Position numbers and translations under genes: made by a program. From contig DVNE01000003.1 of NCBI GenBank assembly GCA_018714625.1, forward strand, positions 1 through 57,254: 57,254 nt of DNA. The letters are read 5' to 3'. Below, in pieces: positions 51,863-57,254 of the stretch. The notes below the pieces were generated by a model. The model saw only the letters and a program-made list of their open reading frames with translations. It was not told the DNA's origin and did no database searches. Source of the DNA: Candidatus Coproplasma excrementigallinarum. GTDB lineage: Bacteria > Bacillota > Clostridia > Christensenellales > Borkfalkiaceae. Within the stretch, counting starts at the first letter, position 1, and each line of letters begins with the position of its first letter.

Positions 51863-52210
51863 TTATTTTTTTTTATTGGTTTTTATCGTTGTTTTTAACA
51901 AATCAATAATAGTAGAAAGCATTTCTTGGCCGCCGACCTCGATAATAGCGCTTCTCAGTTCCAGCCATTCCCATTCGTCGGCCGAGAGCGTGATGGCGTG
52001 TTTGCCAACACCTTCAGCTTTTTCCTCCGCCGTCCAGTCCGAAAGTCCGAGCGCGCGTTCAATGGCCTCCATTGTATCAGCTCGAGGATATTTTGCAAAT
52101 CCGCCTAAAATCTTAGTAACAGTACTAATAGATAAATTTGTTTGCTTAGCTAACTGTGCATATGTAATTTTATTTTTTTTCATGTACTCTTTAATTTTTT
52201 CTATTTCCAT
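51863..52210 (-). CDS. XRE/Cro-like HTH regulator
   Basis: MKKNKITYAQLAKQTNLSISTVTKILGGFAKYPRADTMEAIERALGL. Confidence 0.88.
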   Translation of the reverse strand: MEIEKIKEYMKKNKITYAQLAKQTNLSISTVTKILGGFAKYPRADTMEAIERALGLSDWTAEEKAEGVGKHAITLSADEWEWLELRSAIIEVGGQEMLSTIIDLLKTTIKTNKKK

Positions 52211-52221
52211 TGTTTTCACCT

Positions 52222-53709
52222 TTAAACCGCTTCGTCGTCTTCAAATGAATCTAATGTTTCGCTTAATCCTTCAAAAGCTTTTGCTATACCTTTTTCTATA
52301 TTTAGTGTTTGATTGTATTGTTCTGCAAGCATTGTTCTGTTAAATTCTGCTGTAGGTTGCAAATCATAAACAATTTTTTCAAGTTCATCTAAAGAAACTT
52401 TAAAAAATTCTTTACGGTAATTTACTTTATTCATTCTTTTATCATTTAAGATTTTATGAATATTGTATTCAAGTTCCGGAGCATTATCTGAAAAAATAAA
52501 AGAATGAACATCAAAAGGAAAAGGTACAGAAGCACTTCCCAACTCATCAATACGGTCCTGAGGTTCTAATCTGCGAGTCATTCCTATTTTAAATACATTG
52601 TCACCAAATGACCCATAATTGCTTATTACATATACATATCCTGCTTTACCGTGTTGGAGTTTAGTAATTTCTTCTTTTTTCTTATCAACTTCCGTTAACT
52701 GCTTTTCAAGTTCTTGTATGCGCAGATTTAAAATATTAACTTTTGCGGCTTCAGCATTAATAAGTGAAGTTTTTAAGGCCTCAATCTCGTTTCTATATTT
52801 TTCTTCTTCTTTTTCAACTTGTTTTTGTTGTTGCTCGAGTAACCGTTTCTCTAACGCTTCTTGCCTTAATTGCTCTCTTAATGCTTTTTGTTCTTCTTTG
52901 ATTTTTTCTTTTTGTATGTAATACTCATATTCAATTTTAGCCGCTTCAATAAACAGATATTCAATCTGACCAATAAATCTTATTAATGTCCCAGCAATAG
53001 TTTGGTTACCTTCAGTAGCTATTTGTGAATATTTAGCTGTTATAATTTTAATTTGGTCAATAGCCTTATCTAAGCCACCAAATTTCATTGAAGTAAGTAT
53101 ATTTTGTAGCTCCGCTCTTAAAGCAATAACCATTAATTTATACATTGCTGTAATTGTTTTTGTTTGATATCGACCTTTATATTGTTCAGTCAGCAATGTT
53201 ATTTGCTTATCATTTTCATTAAATTTTTTTCGCAAATCTTTATAATTCAAGCAATTAATAGGAATTTGTGAAGTGGGAGACAAAGAGTCTTGAAGTTTTT
53301 TATCAAAATCTTCAATAGGCTTTTCTATAGACCATTCATTGTAAAATTTAATTGAATACTCAATGCTTTTATATAAGTCCTTAAGTTTTACAACTTTTTT
53401 TGATTGCAATTCAACATTTTTAGTTGTTTTTTCTATTTGCAAACATAAGTCATCAAGTTTTTTTGAATCTTCTTCATATTGAAGTCTTACTCTTTGCAAA
53501 TCTTTAGTACTTTGAACTATTTGAGATTCGATTTCTTGTAAAGCAAACACTTGAGTTTCTTTTATTAATTTTTCTTTATTAGCTAACCTACTTTCTGCAG
53601 CTTTTTCCTTAGTTAGAATATCGGCAAGTCTAACACAATCCGCGCATACGCCTTCGGAATTTAATTTAAGAAAAAGCCCCTTTTTGTGACAGAGTTTGCA
53701 TTGTGCCAT
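52222..53709 (-). CDS. DUF4041/T5orf172 (GIY-YIG-like) domain protein with N-terminal zinc-finger-like motif and coiled coil
   Basis: CKLCHKKG...CADC; long coiled coil; C-terminal AGYVYVISNYGSFGDNVFKIGMTRRLEPQDRIDELGSASVPFPFDVH. Confidence 0.85.
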   Translation of the reverse strand: MAQCKLCHKKGLFLKLNSEGVCADCVRLADILTKEKAAESRLANKEKLIKETQVFALQEIESQIVQSTKDLQRVRLQYEEDSKKLDDLCLQIEKTTKNVELQSKKVVKLKDLYKSIEYSIKFYNEWSIEKPIEDFDKKLQDSLSPTSQIPINCLNYKDLRKKFNENDKQITLLTEQYKGRYQTKTITAMYKLMVIALRAELQNILTSMKFGGLDKAIDQIKIITAKYSQIATEGNQTIAGTLIRFIGQIEYLFIEAAKIEYEYYIQKEKIKEEQKALREQLRQEALEKRLLEQQQKQVEKEEEKYRNEIEALKTSLINAEAAKVNILNLRIQELEKQLTEVDKKKEEITKLQHGKAGYVYVISNYGSFGDNVFKIGMTRRLEPQDRIDELGSASVPFPFDVHSFIFSDNAPELEYNIHKILNDKRMNKVNYRKEFFKVSLDELEKIVYDLQPTAEFNRTMLAEQYNQTLNIEKGIAKAFEGLSETLDSFEDDEAV

Positions 53710-53744
53710 AGAAATTGTCTCCTTATGAAGTATTTTATGATTTA

Positions 53745-53773
53745 AGTATAAAAATAAATTTCACGTTTGTAAA
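53745..53773 (-). promoter_or_regulatory. Promoter of the DUF4041-like gene
   Basis: Minus strand TTTACA, 17-nt spacer, TATACT. Confidence 0.65.
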
Positions 53774-53791
53774 TATTTTTTTACAATATAC

Positions 53792-53820
53792 TTGACAACT
53801 TCATAAAGATGAAGTATACT
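53792..53820 (+). promoter_or_regulatory. Promoter of the 53890 gene
   Basis: TTGACA, 17-nt spacer, TATACT; perfect IR ACTTCAT aaag ATGAAGT in spacer. Confidence 0.75.
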
Positions 53821-53889
53821 GCTTATGTAAAATTCATAAACGTGAATATTCTACTTTGTGAAATACTTATCGTTAAGGCGGAGGACAGT

Positions 53890-54102
53890 ATGAGCCAAGA
53901 TGTAAAAAACGGCAGGTTTCGCATTTTCAAAGAAAATGGAGAACTTGCCGTAGACGATTATGAAGAGTGGTTGGCTGGGCAGACTGTTACCGACGAGGAG
54001 ACGGGCGCTGAGGGCTTTCCTCTCTACTTGTTTGATAAGTTGATACTTTGCGAGCTGTACAAGCTGCTTAAAGAGCATTTAACTCATAAGCAAGGCGAAT
54101 GA
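53890..54102 (+). CDS. Small hypothetical protein (70 aa)
   Basis: RBS GGCGGAGG then ATG; downstream of a strong promoter. Confidence 0.65.
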   Translation: MSQDVKNGRFRIFKENGELAVDDYEEWLAGQTVTDEETGAEGFPLYLFDKLILCELYKLLKEHLTHKQGE

Positions 54103-54379
54103 CCTCAACAATCAATGTTGCTAACGCAATACTACCCATAATGCAGGAAACAATAAAAGACCACTTGGCACTTTTTCTTGCGTTGGCAGAACTATTTTTA
54201 GCCTCTTCAGCAGAAATTTTGAGGCTTTGCGTTAGCTCTTTGATTTGATTTGCTTGTGCTTGAATAATTTTTGATTGTTGGGATATTTGGGTATTTGTTT
54301 GTATCAATATTTGATTTAACTCTTTTGCTAACGGGTCTTGACCGGGGACAGAAAAGTTATTAGTCGAATTTGAAAACAT
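54068..54379 (-). CDS. Small coiled-coil membrane protein (103 aa)
   Basis: RBS GAGG; Gln-rich heptads then one TM (WSFIVSCIMGSIALATLIVEVI). Confidence 0.65.
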   Translation of the reverse strand: MFSNSTNNFSVPGQDPLAKELNQILIQTNTQISQQSKIIQAQANQIKELTQSLKISAEEAKNSSANARKSAKWSFIVSCIMGSIALATLIVEVIRLAYELNAL

Positions 54380-54476
54380 TTTTTACCTCATAAGTTTTTA
54401 CTTATGATAGCACATTTATACGATAAACGCAACATTTACATTACATAATAGTACCATAGTGCAAAGGAGGAGCGGA

Positions 54477-55031
54477 ATGAAATCACTGAAAGCCGTATTG
54501 TTGCTGCCCGCCAGCGATTTTTTCAGATATGTACGTGGGATAAATTATGGATATATGGATGTGGAGGGCGTCGTTCACCATATCTCTCCTGCAGACAATT
54601 GTGCTGAACAAAACGGCGCGCCGTACCGCTTTTCCTCCCCAGAACAGGTCGTGTATAATAATTGCGGTTGGTGTTGGGATATAGCGGAGCTTATCCGCCT
54701 CTGGTGCGAAAAAAACGGTATAGAATATAAATGTGTTTTTCTTGAATACCGCTCCATTGAACTACATCGCACGCATACACAGGTTTTTGCAAAATGGAGA
54801 GGGAAATGGTGTGAGCCACCAGACAACACTTCACCCGTCATCTTTGGAGAAAACGGTTACGACAGCGCAGAGGCTTGTATCTCTGCCTTTACTGGCCTCT
54901 TCCGTGCTTATCTGAAACATGAGCTAGGTGAGAAATATGATGAAAGCCATCTGCTCGTGAGAGAATTTCGGAATACAATAGCACCGGGGCTGACTGACGA
55001 AGAATACCTCGCCATCGCGCGCGGCAATTAA
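54477..55031 (+). CDS. Hypothetical protein with transglutaminase-like Cys/His arrangement
   Basis: RBS AAAGGAGG; NNCGWCWDIAELIRLWCEKNGI ... HTHTQVFAKWRGKWCEPPDN. Confidence 0.65.
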   Translation: MKSLKAVLLLPASDFFRYVRGINYGYMDVEGVVHHISPADNCAEQNGAPYRFSSPEQVVYNNCGWCWDIAELIRLWCEKNGIEYKCVFLEYRSIELHRTHTQVFAKWRGKWCEPPDNTSPVIFGENGYDSAEACISAFTGLFRAYLKHELGEKYDESHLLVREFRNTIAPGLTDEEYLAIARGN

Positions 55032-55074
55032 ATTTCTTTACATTGTCGTTGATAATCAATAAACTAACTACAGA

Positions 55075-55106
55075 AAAAAAGGTTGCCCGAAAGGCAACCT
55101 TTTTTC
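55075..55106. terminator. Bidirectional intrinsic terminator
   Basis: AAAAAAAGGTTGCC cgaa GGCAACCTTTTTT. Confidence 0.85.
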
Positions 55107-55131
55107 TGTTTTTTATATTGAGAGTTTCAGC

Positions 55132-55290
55132 TTAGTCCTTGGGGGCAAACTGGTCTTTGCCAACAAAGCAAACGGGGCACTCGAAATCTGCAGGCACATC
55201 TTCCCACTTAGTTCCGGGAGCTATGCCTAAATCAGGTGCGCCCTCTTCTTCGTTATATTCCCATCCGCATACTTCGCATACATAAGTCAT
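55132..55290 (-). CDS. Rubredoxin (52 aa; below the ORF-track cutoff)
   Basis: Minus strand [52 protein letters not shown]; two CxxC motifs; RBS AAAGGAG. Confidence 0.97.
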   Translation of the reverse strand: MTYVCEVCGWEYNEEEGAPDLGIAPGTKWEDVPADFECPVCFVGKDQFAPKD

Positions 55291-55467
55291 GGTTTTAAAT
55301 CTCCTTTAATTATCAAGATGTATTCTTATTATAATTTATACGCAACCAAATGTCAAGGGCAATAATGCTTTTTTTAGATTGCAGGTAAAAAACCCGCTAA
55401 GGGCAAGCCGCTTACAAATTTTGCCCTAAAATTTAACAATTTTGTTGCAAAAATTTGCCTTAGCGCC

Positions 55468-55496
55468 TTGAAAAGTCAATAAAAATGTGATAAAAT
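55468..55496 (+). promoter_or_regulatory. Promoter upstream of glgC
   Basis: TTGAAA, 17-nt spacer, TAAAAT. Confidence 0.65.
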
Positions 55497-55609
55497 ATAT
55501 GAGGTAAACGAAAGAGCCTTCGGGACAGATATAATCAAGGTGCTTTCCTGCCTTATTATTCTGTATTACACATAAAGTCAAAAAAAATCTTATTTGGGGG
55601 ACTTAACTT

Positions 55610-56812
55610 ATGCTAAGAAAAAAAGAGTGCGTAGCTATGTTGCTTGCCGGCGGACAAGGCAGCCGCCTTTATGCTCTTACCAGCAATATAGCTAAACCTG
55701 CCGTATCTTTCGGCGCAAAGTACAGGATTATCGACTTTCCTCTGTCTAACTGTATAAATTCGGGCATCGATACCGTGGGCGTGCTTACACAGTATCAACC
55801 GCTCGTTCTGAACGAGTATGTCGGCAACGGACAGCCTTGGGATCTTGACAGAACTTTCGGCGGCGTGCACATCCTTTCGCCTTACGAGGCAAAGAAATCC
55901 ACTTCGTGGTACAAGGGCACAGCAAATGCCATATATCAGAATATACGCTTTATGAAGATGTATGATCCGGACTACGTGCTTATTCTCTCCGGCGACCACA
56001 TCTATAAAATGGACTACGACAAGATGCTCCAGGCACACAAAGATACGGGCGCAGACTGCACGATTGCGTGCATGGAAGTTCCCATAAAAGAAGCTTCGCG
56101 TTTCGGCATTCTCAATACCAATCCCGACGGCTCTATATACGAATTTGAAGAAAAGCCTGCAAAACCTAAGAGCAATCTGGCATCTATGGGCATATATATC
56201 TTTACCGCAAGCAAGCTCTACAAATACCTCGAGCTTGACGAGGAAGACCCCAAGTCTGAAAAAGATTTCGGCAAGAACGTTCTTCCTGCAATGCTCAACG
56301 CAGGCGAAAAGATGTTCTCTTACAGGTTTGAAGGATACTGGAAGGATGTGGGAACTATAAGCTCTCTCCTCGAGGCCAACATGGATTTACTTGGCGTTGC
56401 GCCTAAGTTTGACCTCGACGACCAGGACCACGTGATTCATTCGAGGAGCCCGCTTTCGCCCCCTGCATATGTTGAGGGTACGGTACTCAACAGCATAGTT
56501 GCGAACGGCTGCGACATAGAGGGTACTATAATAAATTCCGTAATAGGCACTAACTGCATAGTAGAGGAGGGCGCTACCGTAAAGGACAGCGTTCTGATGG
56601 GAAATACTACAGTTAAAAAGGGCGCTGCCATAAATTACTCTATAATTGACGAGGAAGTCTCCATAGGCGAGAATGCCGTGATAGGCGCGATCAAGGAAGA
56701 GGCCTGCAAGGTTGAAGGAAAGACCGCAGGCATCACCGTGCTCGGAAGGGGCATAACCGTCAAAGACGGCGGCAAAGTTGACGCAGGCGAAATTGTTGAT
56801 AAGGATGTATAA
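55610..56812 (+). CDS. glgC: Glucose-1-phosphate adenylyltransferase
   Basis: [46 protein letters not shown]. Confidence 0.97.
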   Translation: MLRKKECVAMLLAGGQGSRLYALTSNIAKPAVSFGAKYRIIDFPLSNCINSGIDTVGVLTQYQPLVLNEYVGNGQPWDLDRTFGGVHILSPYEAKKSTSWYKGTANAIYQNIRFMKMYDPDYVLILSGDHIYKMDYDKMLQAHKDTGADCTIACMEVPIKEASRFGILNTNPDGSIYEFEEKPAKPKSNLASMGIYIFTASKLYKYLELDEEDPKSEKDFGKNVLPAMLNAGEKMFSYRFEGYWKDVGTISSLLEANMDLLGVAPKFDLDDQDHVIHSRSPLSPPAYVEGTVLNSIVANGCDIEGTIINSVIGTNCIVEEGATVKDSVLMGNTTVKKGAAINYSIIDEEVSIGENAVIGAIKEEACKVEGKTAGITVLGRGITVKDGGKVDAGEIVDKDV

Positions 56813-56827
56813 GGGAGGAAATTTAAG

Positions 56828-57254
56828 ATGGCTTCTACGGTTGGAGTAATTTTTTCAAGCATAAACGACGAAAATATACCCGAACTTACAAGGGTAAGGT
56901 CAATGGGCTCCGTTCCCTACGGCGGCAGATACCGCATGATAGACTTTGCTCTTTCAAACATGGTTAACTCAGGCATAACAACGGTAGGCGTTATAACAAA
57001 GCAGAACTACCAGTCTCTTATGGACCACCTCGGCACAGGCAAAGACTGGGACCTTGCAAGAAAGGAGGGCGGTCTTATTCTGCTTCCTCCTTACAGCGAT
57101 GAATCGGAAACCTTATATAAGGGCAGGCTTGAGGCGCTCAAGGGTGCAACTTCCTTCCTTAAAAAGTGCAAGCAGGACTACGTTGTTCTCTCTGACAGCG
57201 ATTCCGTCTATAAACTCGATTACAGCGAAGTAATCAAATACCATGAGGAAAAGA
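56828..57254 (+). CDS. glgD: Glucose-1-phosphate adenylyltransferase subunit GlgD, 3' truncated by the window edge
   Basis: MASTVGVIFSSINDENIPELTRVRSMGSVPYGGRYRMIDFALSNMVNSGI; immediately downstream of glgC; open to the window end. Confidence 0.93.
   Translation, partial: MASTVGVIFSSINDENIPELTRVRSMGSVPYGGRYRMIDFALSNMVNSGITTVGVITKQNYQSLMDHLGTGKDWDLARKEGGLILLPPYSDESETLYKGRLEALKGATSFLKKCKQDYVVLSDSDSVYKLDYSEVIKYHEEK

Overview
The window looks like a Bacillota (Clostridia-like) chromosome segment; the taxonomy is inferred from gene content. It is mostly housekeeping genes: a rhamnose catabolic cluster (DeoR regulator, GH78, rhaB, rhaA, rhaD, fucO), a domain-swapped membrane GH3 enzyme with a small membrane partner, HU, aroK, a Phe T-box with pheST, two-subunit fumarase, rlmH, tadA, prs, pth, mfd with a foldase-like lipoprotein, uppP, an ABC exporter, SRP RNA, Mrp, a radical-SAM DNA-repair pair, a two-component system, uvrB and uvrA, rubredoxin, glgC and partial glgD. 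Three tRNA genes lie at 2.4-3.0 kb, including tRNA-Pro(AGG). Accessory DNA is visible in two places. One is a tandem 156-bp repeat carrying the 3' end of tRNA-Pro(CGG) next to an orphan ORF (2.96-3.9 kb). The other is a degenerate integrative-element remnant at about 50.1-55.05 kb: an IS200-like element truncating a tyrosine recombinase, an XRE regulator, a DUF4041/T5orf172-like protein and small orphan genes. The strongest signal not covered by ordinary annotation is a shared SOS/LexA-like operator, AAACAAAYGTTT. It occurs four times, always in the same orientation relative to its gene: twice before the radical-SAM repair operon, once before uvrB and once before the integrase. Other points worth checking are an in-frame stop splitting a methyltransferase between uvrB and uvrA, an SRP RNA with an A-U apical stem, an SD-sequestering hairpin in the IS200 leader, and a DeoR-type operator motif shared by the rhamnose locus and the GH3 gene. 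No CRISPR array, rRNA or reverse transcriptase was found. All family calls come from reading motifs; no database search was run.
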